Shown in pieces: positions 43,788 through 52,984 of a DNA stretch of 64,000 nucleotides. The DNA is from Nitrospirota bacterium (GTDB lineage: Bacteria; Nitrospirota; Nitrospiria; Nitrospirales; Nitrospiraceae). Position numbers and translations under genes: made by a program. A model generated the notes under the pieces. That model searched no databases. It had not been told where the DNA came from and saw nothing but the letters and a program-made list of their open reading frames with translations. The stretch covers positions 1 to 64,000 of the forward strand of contig JBFMAX010000005.1 of assembly GCA_040755395.1 (NCBI GenBank), read 5' to 3'. Each line of letters starts with the position of its first letter. Positions within the stretch are counted from its first letter, which is position 1.

Positions 43788-45091
43788 GGCGCCGCCTCGG
43801 CCAGTTTCAGAAGCCCTTGAACCGACGTCGTATAGTCCGCCGGCTCTCCGATCTCCTGCCGGAGAAACGAGGTGATCGCGTCATGAGCCGAGACCGCCCG
43901 GTCCAGCGCTTTGTTTGCGCCCGGCTTGTAGGCGCCCAGCGTGATGAGGTCTTCGGACCGGCGGTAGGTGGCGACGGACTCGACGATGGCCCGGGCGGCC
44001 GCGAACTGTTGAGGCGGCACGATGTCCCGCATGACACGGCTTGTGCTTTGCAAAATATCGATGGCGGGAAAATGGTTTCTCGCCGCGAGTTCGCGCGACA
44101 GAATGATATGCCCGTCGAGAATCGACCGGACCGTGTCCGCGACGGGATCGGATAAGTCGTCGCCGTCCACAAGCACGGTGTACAGGCCCGTGATGCTGCC
44201 CTGCCCTTCGCAGGTGCCGACCCGCTCCAACAACTTGGGGAGCAGCGCGAATACCGACGGCGTGTAGCCCTTCGTCGTCGGCGGCTCGCCGACGGCCAAG
44301 CCCACCTCGCGTTGCCCGTAGGCCAACCGCGTGAGCGAATCCATCACGAGCAGCACCTGCTTCCCGCCATCGCGGAAATACTCGGCGATCGACGTCGCCA
44401 TCAAGGCGCCTCTGATCCGGACCAGGGGCGGCTGATCCGACGTCGCGACGATCACGACGGACCGCTGTCTGGAGGCGGGAGTCAGATCGCGCTCCAGGAA
44501 CTCCTTCACTTCCCGCCCCCGTTCGCCGATCAACGCGATCACGTTCACGTCCGCCACGGTATAGCGGCAGATCATGCCGAGCAGCACGCTCTTGCCGACT
44601 CCCGAACCGGCGAAGATTCCCAGTTTCTGTCCGACTCCGCAAGTCAGTAACGCATTGATGGCGCGCACCCCGAGATCCAGCGGCCTGGTTATCCGTGCGC
44701 GGGTCAACGGATTGGGCGGCTCGGCATGCAGCGGATAGGTGGCGTGGCTCCGGATGGCCGGGCCGCCGTCTAATGGTTCTCCAAGACCGTCGAGAATCCG
44801 GCCCAGCAACTCAGGGCCGACGCCCACCGACGCGGACCGACCTTTCATGATCAGCCGGCTGTCCGGCCCGATTCCGCGCATCTCCCCGAGCGGCATCAAC
44901 AATACGCGGTCCCCTCGAAATCCCACAACCTCGGCCAGCACGGCCCCCTCCCCGTCTTCGCGCGTCACCTCACAGATTTCGCCGATCGAGGTCACTGGAC
45001 CGTAGCCCTCGATGACGACACCTACGGCCTGAGCGACGCGGCCATGCACCACGAGCGGATCGACGCCTTCGAGGAGATCGGTGAATTTCAT
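43784..45091 (-). CDS. fliI: Flagellar type III export ATPase FliI
   Basis: 435 aa from the ATG at 45091, 2 bp after fliH. F1-beta-like ATPase with Walker A AGSGVGKSVLL (162-168), Walker B VLLVMDSLTRLAYGQREV and the arginine-finger region. Hydrolyses ATP to release substrates from chaperones. Partners with FliH (upstream) and FliJ (downstream). The open frame further upstream overlaps fliH and is not used. Confidence 0.97.
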   Translation of the reverse strand: MKFTDLLEGVDPLVVHGRVAQAVGVVIEGYGPVTSIGEICEVTREDGEGAVLAEVVGFRGDRVLLMPLGEMRGIGPDSRLIMKGRSASVGVGPELLGRILDGLGEPLDGGPAIRSHATYPLHAEPPNPLTRARITRPLDLGVRAINALLTCGVGQKLGIFAGSGVGKSVLLGMICRYTVADVNVIALIGERGREVKEFLERDLTPASRQRSVVIVATSDQPPLVRIRGALMATSIAEYFRDGGKQVLLVMDSLTRLAYGQREVGLAVGEPPTTKGYTPSVFALLPKLLERVGTCEGQGSITGLYTVLVDGDDLSDPVADTVRSILDGHIILSRELAARNHFPAIDILQSTSRVMRDIVPPQQFAAARAIVESVATYRRSEDLITLGAYKPGANKALDRAVSAHDAITSFLRQEIGEPADYTTSVQGLLKLAEAAP

Positions 45092-45093
45092 GG

Positions 45094-46131
45094 TCAATGT
45101 CTGTCCCTGAGGGCTTCGCCCAGCCGAGCCAATTGCGTCTCCAGCGCGGCATCGACCAGCCTGGTCGGCGTCTGGACCAGACACCCGCCGGGCGCGACGC
45201 GCGGATCGGCCTCGACGACCAAGGTCACCGGTCCGTCGAACACGCCAGCCAGGGCTTCACGCGCGCTTTCCAGCAGCGGCGCGTCGCTGGGATGCACGCG
45301 CAATCGGACGGAGCCGCTGTCTTTGACGCGCGCCAACGCCGCCCGCACCTGTTCCACAACCAAGTCGCGTCTCTCCTCGACGACCTGGCGAACGATCTTC
45401 GCGGCGATCGCGAAGGCCAATGCGCACACCTCCTCTTCGACGGTCGCCCGAACGTTCGCAATCGTTTCTTCCAGGCGCTGAACCGCGTTCGCCAGCAGTG
45501 CGTGCTCGCGCCGGCGAAGGGCGGCTTCCCGCTCCTGGGCCCGCCGCTCGCCTTCAGCTAGGCCGCGCTCGAATTCCGTCAAGCCGTCTGAAACGCCCCC
45601 TCGATCTCCGCGGCTGAAATCCGCCAATGCCACACTCCGGATCCGGACCGCACCCGCCTTCACGATGCCGTGCTTGAGCACAGAATTCTCCTGCCGAAGC
45701 CGATGCAGCTCCACCAACCGTCCGACGGCCGCGAGCACGAGTTGAGCTTGAAAGGGCTTGGTGAGAATGTCCGAGGCGCCGGCCTTCATCGCCTCGACGG
45801 CGAGGTCGATCCGGCCGTGGCCGGTCGCCACGACCCCGAGGATCCGAGCATCGATCTCGAACGCCCGCTGAATGAGCGCGATCCCATCCATGTCGGGCAA
45901 TTGGACATCGGTAATGAGCACCTGAACGGATTGCGCTTGCAGGCACGCGATGGCTTCGGCCCCGGTCTCCGCACACACGGCGCGATACCCTTCCCCGTTG
46001 AGCAGCTCATCGAGGACATGGCGGGCGCCTGCGTCGCCGTCCACAACCAAAATGGACTCGCAGCTTGCGTGCCGTTTGCCTTCCGCCGGCTTCGCTGGCG
46101 CGGCAGTCGATGTCTCGCAACGGACGGACAC
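45094..46131 (-). CDS. fliH: FliH export-ATPase regulator fused to an N-terminal receiver domain
   Basis: 345 aa, GTG start at 46131 directly abutting the fliG stop. Residues ~25-140 form a complete receiver domain: ILVVDGDAGA (Asp31, but the second acidic position is Gly32, Asp33 next), phospho-acceptor Asp75 in VLITDVQLPDMDG, Thr103 and Lys125 in LTKPF. The linker RLVELHRLRQENSVLKHGI matches the signalling helix of NtrC-family regulators, including the one at 55320-56732. Residues ~183-345 are FliH: coiled coil (FERGLAEGERRAQEREAALR) and the FliI-binding C-terminus (CALAFAIAAKIVRQVVEERR ... VEADPRVAPGGCLVQT). Ordinary FliH has no receiver. Gene order fliG-fliH-fliI confirms identity. Confidence 0.93.
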   Translation of the reverse strand: MSVRCETSTAAPAKPAEGKRHASCESILVVDGDAGARHVLDELLNGEGYRAVCAETGAEAIACLQAQSVQVLITDVQLPDMDGIALIQRAFEIDARILGVVATGHGRIDLAVEAMKAGASDILTKPFQAQLVLAAVGRLVELHRLRQENSVLKHGIVKAGAVRIRSVALADFSRGDRGGVSDGLTEFERGLAEGERRAQEREAALRRREHALLANAVQRLEETIANVRATVEEEVCALAFAIAAKIVRQVVEERRDLVVEQVRAALARVKDSGSVRLRVHPSDAPLLESAREALAGVFDGPVTLVVEADPRVAPGGCLVQTPTRLVDAALETQLARLGEALRDRH

Positions 46132-47124
46132 TCAGATCAGTTCCTCTCCAAAGCCGGCGACGACGATGCGTCCCTCCTCTTCCAGTTTGCGACAGATCTT
46201 CAGGATGTTCTGCTGGGCCTTTTCCACGTCGCTCAGTTTCACCGGTCCGCGAGCTTCCATATCTTCCTTCAGCATCTCGGCCGCACGACTCGACATGTTT
46301 CGGAAGAACCTCTCCTTGACGTCCGGACTGGCTCCGCGCAGCGCCACCGGCAATTCGTCCTTGCCGATTTCCTTCAGTAGTTCCTGAATGCTGCGATCGT
46401 CCAGTTTGATCAGATCGTCGAACACAAACATCAACGCACGGATGCCATCCGCCAACATCTGGTCTCGTTCGGTGATTTTCGCCATGATCGCGCTTTCGGT
46501 CGATTTGTCCAACCGGGTTAGGATGTCGGCGATGACCTCGGCGCCGCCGACGCTCATGGTGCCTGGACCCGCGTTCGCCGCCAGCGATTCCTGCAACGCG
46601 TCGCTCAGCTCCTGTAAGACCTCCGGCCGCACCTCCTCCATGGTGGCCAGGCGCAGCGCCACGTCCACCCGCATGGCCTCCGGCAAGCCGGCCAGCACCT
46701 GGCTTGCCTGCTCAGGATCCATATACGCAAGGATGACGGCGACGGTCTGCGGATGCTCGACCCTCGCCAGTTGGACGATCGTTTTGGAGTCGACCCATTT
46801 GAGCATATCCAGTCCGGGATAACTCGCGGATGTCAGCGACTCCAGCACTCTGGCGGCCTTTTCAGGGCCCAGGGCTTTGGTCAGCACCGTTTTGACGTAT
46901 TCCCTGCCCGCAAAGCCGATCTCCCCAGAGGTACTCGCTTTCTCGAATTCCGCGATTACTTCCTCTTCTTCGTCCCGCGCGATGTTGGCCATCTCCTTCA
47001 TGGAGGCTCCGATCCTGCGGATCTCTTTCGGCTCCAGGCACTTCATGACCCGCGCGGCCGCGTCCTCGCCGATAGCTCGCAACAGAATGACGGCTTTCTC
47101 TTCGCCGGTCAGCTTCCTCGCCAT
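46132..47124 (-). CDS. fliG: Flagellar motor switch protein FliG
   Basis: 330 aa with all three FliG domains. The middle EHPQTVAVILAYMDPEQASQ and the C-terminal charged torque helix (SSRAAEMLKEDMEARGPVKL, DVEKAQ follows) are present. FliG couples stator force to the rotor and binds FliF and FliM. The stop abuts the fliH GTG. Confidence 0.97.
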   Translation of the reverse strand: MARKLTGEEKAVILLRAIGEDAAARVMKCLEPKEIRRIGASMKEMANIARDEEEEVIAEFEKASTSGEIGFAGREYVKTVLTKALGPEKAARVLESLTSASYPGLDMLKWVDSKTIVQLARVEHPQTVAVILAYMDPEQASQVLAGLPEAMRVDVALRLATMEEVRPEVLQELSDALQESLAANAGPGTMSVGGAEVIADILTRLDKSTESAIMAKITERDQMLADGIRALMFVFDDLIKLDDRSIQELLKEIGKDELPVALRGASPDVKERFFRNMSSRAAEMLKEDMEARGPVKLSDVEKAQQNILKICRKLEEEGRIVVAGFGEELI

Positions 47125-47136
47125 ATCACGTTGCGA

Positions 47137-48708
47137 TCAGGCGTTGCTCTTCAACCACTGCTTTACGACCATCGCCGTGGACTCCGGATTGCTCCGCGCC
47201 ATATCCACGATCTGCGTCCGAGGCTTGGCTCCCTCCAAGGATGCTTCCACCTCGCGGAGGGGCGCCGGCAACGGCGGCGTCTCTCCCGGTCCCTTCGACC
47301 GGGTAGTCGTCTCCAGCATCGCCAGCAAAGGACGCACGACGAACAGGAGAATCAACAGGAACAGCACGCCGCTCACGGCATAGCGGACATACGGAGCCCA
47401 CGTCCCGGCCGGCGTGGCTTCCGCTTCGGTTCCGGCCGGCGCCCCTTCGTCGGGTCCAAATCCGAACTGGACGTTCACCACTTCGACCTGGTCCTGTCGC
47501 TCCGGCGAATAGCCCATCGCCTTCTTGACGATCTCCTCGATCCGCTTCATCTCCTCTTCCGAGCGCGGAATGTACTTGCGCACCGGTTCCGCCGCCGCCT
47601 TCTCTCCCTCGGCCGCCTTGATCGTTTCATAGGTGCCGTCCACCAGCACGGCGACCGAGAGCTTTTTGATCGTCCCCACGGGCTCCACAATCCGGGAAAC
47701 CGTTCGGCTAATCTCATAATTGATCGTCTCATTCTTTGTCTGGCTGCTGGTTGAACTGGTTTGGGTCGATTCCGACTCCGTCCCGGGCGGGACGTTGGAC
47801 TGCACACCGGGCACGCCTCCCGTCACGCCGTTAACACCGCTGGACTTCTCCTGTCCCCGCTGTTCACTCCGCACGACCTGACCGTTCGGATCGAATCGCT
47901 CTTCGGTCGTCTCGACCTTGCGGAAGTCCAGGACGCTGGACACCCGGACAACAGCCTTGTTCGCGCCGACAATCCGCTCCAGCATGGTTTGAATGCGTGT
48001 TTCGATCTCCTTTTCAAGCGTCCGCTGGTACTCCAATTGCGACCCGGTCAGCTGCACGGTTTCATCCACCGCCGTCTGCCCCGACAAGAGATGGCCGTGC
48101 CCGTCCACAACGGTCACGTCCTTGGCCAAAAGCCCCTCGACGCTGCTGGCGACGAGATGGACGATGCCTTGGACCTGGGCTTTGCCCAGCGTGTGGCCGT
48201 TTCTCAATGCGACGACCACCGACGCGCGAGGCCGATCCTGGTCGGTGGCGAAAAGCCGCCGCTCCGGCAGCGCCAGGTGCACCCTCGCCCGCTCGACTTC
48301 CGGCATCTGCGCAATCGTTCGTGCCAGTTCGCCTTGAAGCGCGCGACGGTAATTCAGTTTCTGGACGAATTCCGACATGCCGAGCGTGGATCGATCGAAG
48401 ATCTCGTATCCGATGCCGCCTCCGCGGGGTAACCCTTGGCCCGCCAACTGGAGACGCAGGTCATGAACCTGGGAACTGGGGACGAAAATCGTGGTGCCGC
48501 CCGCAGTCGTTTCGTACGGCACCTTCGCCTCTTTCAGTTTTTCGACGATGGCGGATGCATCATCCGCCGCCAGGTTGGAAAACAGCACCTGCATGTCAGG
48601 CTGCTGCGTCCAGAGCGCGACCGCGATCAGGCCCGCCACCGGGCCCACGAGGGCTAGGAGAATGACGAATCGCTGGCTGATGGAAAATTCCCTCAATTTG
48701 TGGAACAT
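47137..48708 (-). CDS. fliF: Flagellar MS-ring protein FliF
   Basis: 523 aa from the ATG at 48708. First transmembrane helix FVILLALVGPVAGLIAVALW, ring-building motifs (YRRALQGELARTIAQMPEVE), a Ser/Thr/Gly-rich region around 300-340, a second helix (VRYAVSGVLFLLILLFVVRP) and a C-terminal FliG-binding tail ending VKQWLKSNA. Forms the inner-membrane MS ring on which the motor assembles. Confidence 0.97.
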   Translation of the reverse strand: MFHKLREFSISQRFVILLALVGPVAGLIAVALWTQQPDMQVLFSNLAADDASAIVEKLKEAKVPYETTAGGTTIFVPSSQVHDLRLQLAGQGLPRGGGIGYEIFDRSTLGMSEFVQKLNYRRALQGELARTIAQMPEVERARVHLALPERRLFATDQDRPRASVVVALRNGHTLGKAQVQGIVHLVASSVEGLLAKDVTVVDGHGHLLSGQTAVDETVQLTGSQLEYQRTLEKEIETRIQTMLERIVGANKAVVRVSSVLDFRKVETTEERFDPNGQVVRSEQRGQEKSSGVNGVTGGVPGVQSNVPPGTESESTQTSSTSSQTKNETINYEISRTVSRIVEPVGTIKKLSVAVLVDGTYETIKAAEGEKAAAEPVRKYIPRSEEEMKRIEEIVKKAMGYSPERQDQVEVVNVQFGFGPDEGAPAGTEAEATPAGTWAPYVRYAVSGVLFLLILLFVVRPLLAMLETTTRSKGPGETPPLPAPLREVEASLEGAKPRTQIVDMARSNPESTAMVVKQWLKSNA

Positions 48709-48857
48709 ACCACCCCGTATTGACGACTGCCGCCCCACAGCACCCGTCTGGAAATGGGCGGGCGATTACTGAGTGCCGATGAACGTGTCAGCTTGCCCCG
48801 CGATCGCGCGCGGCCATGGCCTGTGGGGTATTCGCGGCTCGCCGTTCCCCGGCGAAG

Positions 48858-49163
48858 TCACACCTGCATCCGCTGGATCTCCTCGTAGGCGGAAACCAGT
48901 TTGTTGCGGATCTGCATCATCAACTGAAATGAGATCTCGGCCTGTTGCAGCGCCACCATCGTCTGATGGATGTTCTCCGACTGTCCTGTCATCAACGCAT
49001 CCACCTGCCGGCTTGCTTCCAACTGGATGTCATTCGCTTTGGCAATGGCCTCTTTCAACGATCCGAGAAATCCGCCGTCGGTTCGAGAAGGCGACGCCTC
49101 TGACGGCGCAACTGGCTCAGCGATTGGTTGTATGGCCGCAGGTCCGATCTTGAGCGTGTTCAT
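48858..49163 (-). CDS. fliE: Hook-basal body protein FliE
   Basis: 101 aa from the ATG at 49163, 2 bp after flgC. C-terminal HQTMVALQQAEISFQLMMQI and RNKLVSAYEEIQRMQV are FliE signatures. FliE joins the MS ring to the rod. A 149-bp gap separates it from fliF. Confidence 0.95.
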   Translation of the reverse strand: MNTLKIGPAAIQPIAEPVAPSEASPSRTDGGFLGSLKEAIAKANDIQLEASRQVDALMTGQSENIHQTMVALQQAEISFQLMMQIRNKLVSAYEEIQRMQV

Positions 49164-49165
49164 GG

Positions 49166-49612
49166 TTACTTCCCGATGTCGAGCGCCCGATTCCACATGG
49201 ACCGGGCCGCATTGATCGCCTGGACATTGGCTTCGTAGGCCCTCGACGCTCCAATCATGTTGACCATTTCCTCCATGACGTTGACGTTCGGGAGCTGCAC
49301 AAAGCCCTTTTCGTCTGCATCCGGATGCTTGGGATCATAGATCGTCTGGCCCGGCTTCGGGTCCACGACCACCCTCGCCACTTTGACGCCATCGAGCGCA
49401 TGGGCAGTCGGCCCGGCAGCCTGGCGCAAAGCCCGTTGAAAGGGACCGGCGATCGGCACGGCCTGAAACACCACGTCCCGTCGCCGATAGGGACCGCCCT
49501 GTGGCGTGCGGGTCGAATGGGCGTTCGCCAGATTACTCGCGATCACGTTGAGCCTCCTCCGCTGGGCTTCCAGCGCGGAGACCGATACAGCGATGCTGTC
49601 GGTTATGTCCAT
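49166..49612 (-). CDS. flgC: Proximal rod protein FlgC
   Basis: 148 aa from the ATG at 49612, supported by AGGAGGT 7 nt upstream. N-terminal VSALEAQRRRLNVIASNLAN and C-terminal NVNVMEEMVNMIGASRAYEA are the family motifs. Part of the proximal rod with FlgB and FlgF. Confidence 0.96.
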   Translation of the reverse strand: MDITDSIAVSVSALEAQRRRLNVIASNLANAHSTRTPQGGPYRRRDVVFQAVPIAGPFQRALRQAAGPTAHALDGVKVARVVVDPKPGQTIYDPKHPDADEKGFVQLPNVNVMEEMVNMIGASRAYEANVQAINAARSMWNRALDIGK

Positions 49613-49639
49613 CGTCCACACCTCCTGGATGGGCCAAAG

Positions 49640-50047
49640 TTATCTCGCGTCCCTGATCGCACTCATGAGTTGCCGAAACCGTTGTGCCAGAATAGTCGCA
49701 GCGGTGTTGTAGTGCATCGCGTTGTCGGAGAGCTTCGCCATCTCCAATTCAAGATTCACGGAGTTGGCGTCCAATGGCAGGTCACCCGACGGAACTTCCG
49801 CTAGCCGACCTGTCACCCGCGACAACCCATCGCCCTGCGGCCCGATGTGGCTGGCGTGGGTCACAGCCAGTGTGACCGGCAACCGCCCCCGCGCCGCGGC
49901 GGCCAAGGCATCCTGGAAATGGAGGTCTTTCGCCCGGTATCCGGGAGTTTCCTCATTGGCGACGTTGGAGGCGATCACCCGATGACGGGCGCCCCGGAGA
50001 TCGAGTGTCCGCTCGATCAGATCCATCGTTTTGTCGAAGATCGTCAT
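49640..50047 (-). CDS. flgB: Proximal rod protein FlgB
   Basis: 135 aa. LDLRGARHRVIASNVANEET (PGYRAKDLHFQD follows) identifies FlgB. First gene of the flgB-to-flgE series, with a strong sigma-54 element 206 bp upstream at 50253-50267 and an otherwise empty 225-bp leader. Confidence 0.95.
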   Translation of the reverse strand: MTIFDKTMDLIERTLDLRGARHRVIASNVANEETPGYRAKDLHFQDALAAAARGRLPVTLAVTHASHIGPQGDGLSRVTGRLAEVPSGDLPLDANSVNLELEMAKLSDNAMHYNTAATILAQRFRQLMSAIRDAR

Positions 50048-50252
50048 GGGGTTGACTCCGTTCCCTGTCTTGGCTTAACGAACCGGCCAACGGCTTCCAT
50101 CCGATTATGCAAGCCAAATACCGTAGAACTCGCAGGAACCGATCACCGGTTCCCCCCTGTCTCTACTGGCCTGTCTGAGACCGCGCGCAGCAGTTCGCAC
50201 TGGAACGATTTTGCCCAGTGTGCGCGAACATTGTTCCGATTCCGTCTATTGA

Positions 50253-50267
50253 GCAATGTTCTTGCCA
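50253..50267 (-). promoter_or_regulatory. Sigma-54 promoter of the flgB operon
   Basis: TGGCAAGAACATTGC on minus: TGGCA and TTGC with exact spacing. It begins 6 bp after the stop of the FleR-like gene, whose product is the likely activator. The leader to flgB would be about 195 nt. Confidence 0.75.
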
Positions 50268-50272
50268 AGGAC

Positions 50273-51691
50273 TCAGGTTCGCTCACTCACAACCTGCCCG
50301 CCGCACTGACGGTATTCCCGAAGTTTGTTCCTGAGCGTGCGGATGCTGATTCCCAACTCTTTCGCCGCGTGAGTTCGGTTGTCCTTGACGCGGGCCAGGG
50401 TCTTGAAGATCAGCTCCCGTTCCATCTCCCAGAGGCTGCCCCGGCACTGCGTCGAGCCCTCGGGAACGCCGGACGGTTCACCGACCTGAATGGTTAGAGG
50501 GGTCGAGTCCTCGGACACATGCTCGAGACCGATCGTCCCGTTCCGAGCCAGCAGAACCGCACGTTCCATCACGTTCTCCAATTCCCGCACGTTCCCCTTC
50601 CAGGGGCGCCCCTGCAGGACCGACAGAGCCGCATCGGAGATGATCGGGGCGTGAAGCCCGTTGCGGGCCGCTGCCGCCTTGGCGAAATGTCTCGCCAACA
50701 TGGGAATATCAGCCGGCCGCTCGCGCAGCGGGGGGAGTGTAACGGGAAACACGTTCAAGCGATAGTAGAGATCCTCACGGAACCGCCCTTGCTCGACTTC
50801 CCGATACAGCGAGCGGTTGGTAGTCGCGATCACGCGGATGTTGACCCGGACCGGCTCGCGTCCACCTACTCGATCGACTTCGCGCTCCTGGAGAACCCGC
50901 AGCAGCTTGGCTTGAAGGCCAAGCGCCATCTCGCTGATCTCATCCAAGAGCAAGGTGCCGGTGTGAGCCATTTCGAACTTGCCCATCTTGCGGACGAGCG
51001 CGCCGGTGAAAGCTCCGCGCTCATGGCCGAACAGCTCGCTTTCCAGCAAGCCGTCCGGGAGGGCTGCGCAATTCACGGCGATAAACGGTCGGTGCGCACG
51101 CGGGCTCCGGCTGTGGATGAACCGCGCCAGCAATTCCTTGCCCGTTCCGCTCTCGCCCGAGATCAGCACCGTCGCTTGGCTGGCCGCTACAGCTTCCACC
51201 GTGCTCAACAGGCGGATCATGCCGGGGTCCCGGGTGAGGATCGGCTGTCCCGGCGACGGGATTGGCGCCTCCGCGCCTTGTTCCTGTGCAACCTCCAGGT
51301 TGGCAATGACCCGCTCCAGCAGATCCGTCGAAAACGGTTTCAGAATGTAGTCGCTCGCACCGCATTTCATGGCTTCCACCGCCGTTTCGACGGTCGCATA
51401 GGCGGTCATCAACACGACTTTGGTCTGGGGGGAACGCTTCTTGATTTCCTGAACGAGTTCGATGCCGCCGAGTCTGGGCATTTTGAGATCAGTCAAGACG
51501 AGCCATGGCTTACTCGCGAGCACTCGGTCGAGCGCCTCCTGGCCATCGGTCGCCGCCACCACATCATACCCGAACCGCCGCACCGTTTCCGAAAGAGCGG
51601 TCCGCATGGACGGCTCATCGTCGACGATCGCGACGGTTCTGGTTTCGGCCGGCTGGCCGCTCGACGAACGTTCGAAGGCCGTTCCGTTCAT
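50273..51691 (-). CDS. FleR/FlrC-like sigma-54 activator (NtrC-family response regulator)
   Basis: 472 aa: receiver (acidic pair VDDE, Asp68 in VLTDLKMP, Lys in LKPF), AAA+ domain with Walker A GESGTGKE (179-186) and the sigma-54-contacting GAFTGA loop (226-231), and a Fis-type HTH (NRTHAAKELGISIRTLRNKL). Such regulators open sigma-54 promoters when phosphorylated. The gene immediately precedes the flgB promoter and follows its probable kinase by 26 bp, the FleS-FleR / FlrB-FlrC arrangement for class III flagellar genes. Confidence 0.9.
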   Translation of the reverse strand: MNGTAFERSSSGQPAETRTVAIVDDEPSMRTALSETVRRFGYDVVAATDGQEALDRVLASKPWLVLTDLKMPRLGGIELVQEIKKRSPQTKVVLMTAYATVETAVEAMKCGASDYILKPFSTDLLERVIANLEVAQEQGAEAPIPSPGQPILTRDPGMIRLLSTVEAVAASQATVLISGESGTGKELLARFIHSRSPRAHRPFIAVNCAALPDGLLESELFGHERGAFTGALVRKMGKFEMAHTGTLLLDEISEMALGLQAKLLRVLQEREVDRVGGREPVRVNIRVIATTNRSLYREVEQGRFREDLYYRLNVFPVTLPPLRERPADIPMLARHFAKAAAARNGLHAPIISDAALSVLQGRPWKGNVRELENVMERAVLLARNGTIGLEHVSEDSTPLTIQVGEPSGVPEGSTQCRGSLWEMERELIFKTLARVKDNRTHAAKELGISIRTLRNKLREYRQCGGQVVSERT

Positions 51692-51717
51692 GCTCAGAGT
51701 CCCTCCCTTTCCGCTGT

Positions 51718-52980
51718 CTATCCAGATGCTCTGGGTGCATCACCCCTTCCCTTACACACACTCCGGCCCGGCGAGGAGTCGTCCGCAGACGGTCCCATAG
51801 GCAAGACGATTGTAAAGGTGGTCCCGCACCCGACTGTGCTCTCCACGTCGATCCGCCCCCGATGCGCCTCCACGATGGCATGAACGATCGCCAATCCGAG
51901 TCCGGTTCCCTCATCCTTCGTCGTAAAGAACGGATCGAAGATACGCGACCGATGTTCGGGCGGAATGCCGTCTCCGGTATCTGACACGGTCACCCGGACA
52001 CCTGGGATGCCCAAGATCCGTTCTTCATCGAGACCCACCCTGATCCTAAGGGTTCCTCCATATCGCATGACCTGAACGGCATTAAGGATTAGGTTCACCA
52101 GGACCTGCTTCATCTGAAGCGCATCGCACCAGAGCCGCGGGGTCCGGGGATCCACTGAGACTTGTGTCACGACTCCGGCTCGGGCCGTTCCGTGAGCAGC
52201 GAGCGTTAAGGCCTCGCGCACGAGGGATTCGCTCCCCTGCCAGCTCGCCCGTGGACAGTTCGGTTTGGTGTACAGCAAGAGATTCGACAGCAGCCGATTC
52301 ATCGCATGGACGGCTGAGGAAATGTGCTCGGCATAGACTTGAAGGTCCGGCGTGGCTTTGAGCTCTCTGCGCAACATCGAGGCGAACAGCTCGACGCTGC
52401 CCAAGGGGTTCCTGAGCTCATGCGCGATGCGCCCCACCATCTCCCCCATCGCGGCCAGCCGGTCTCGACGCTGCAGGCGTTCCTCTAACCGTCTGACCGC
52501 GGTGATGTCCTGCAACAGCAGGAGGCTGCCGGTCGACACACCTTCCTGGTTCATCATGGGGGTCCGCGTGATCGTGAGAAGCGCGCCGCTGCGGGCGGTG
52601 ACAGGATACTCATTACCATCCAGACCGGCTTGGCGCAGGAATGTAGCCAGCGGCTGCCCGAGCATGTCGGCCTGCGCCATTCCGCTGAGGCGCTCGGCGG
52701 CGCGGTTGCATCGCGTGATCACCCCTTGTTGATCCGTCACGATGACGCCGGTCGCCAAAGACTCCAGAATGGCCGACAGATGGTTTCGCATTTCTTCGTT
52801 TTCGCGCAAATTGCGACGCAGCGCCTCGTTGCTTTCGGCCAGTTCCAGATCGAGCCGTTCCAGTCGGAGCAACAGGGCACGATAGGATTCCTGAAGAGTC
52901 GCGGCCGCTACGTCGAAGCTGCGAAAGGCGTCCTGCAATAACTCTCGTTCCCCGGCTGCAGGCAATGAACCGGCCGGCAT
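51718..52980 (-). CDS. FleS/FlrB-like soluble sensor histidine kinase
   Basis: 420 aa from the ATG at 52980, chosen for AAGGAAGGTG 7 nt upstream; longer frames run through the TPR gene. N-terminal coiled coil, PAS (~70-175, SAILESLATGVIVTDQQGVI), HisKA with GRIAHELRNPLGSVELFASM, and HATPase (ILNAVQ, VSDTGDGIP, GTGLGLAIVHAI). No transmembrane segment, so it senses a cytoplasmic signal, perhaps basal-body assembly state. Predicted partner of the regulator at 50273-51691. Confidence 0.88.
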   Translation of the reverse strand: MPAGSLPAAGERELLQDAFRSFDVAAATLQESYRALLLRLERLDLELAESNEALRRNLRENEEMRNHLSAILESLATGVIVTDQQGVITRCNRAAERLSGMAQADMLGQPLATFLRQAGLDGNEYPVTARSGALLTITRTPMMNQEGVSTGSLLLLQDITAVRRLEERLQRRDRLAAMGEMVGRIAHELRNPLGSVELFASMLRRELKATPDLQVYAEHISSAVHAMNRLLSNLLLYTKPNCPRASWQGSESLVREALTLAAHGTARAGVVTQVSVDPRTPRLWCDALQMKQVLVNLILNAVQVMRYGGTLRIRVGLDEERILGIPGVRVTVSDTGDGIPPEHRSRIFDPFFTTKDEGTGLGLAIVHAIVEAHRGRIDVESTVGCGTTFTIVLPMGPSADDSSPGRSVCKGRGDAPRASG

Positions 52981-52984
52981 CGCT

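Noticed and set aside
50519-51883. 454-codon open frame on plus, antisense to the FleR-like gene
   Set aside because: Shadow frame; the minus-strand product has all conserved motifs.
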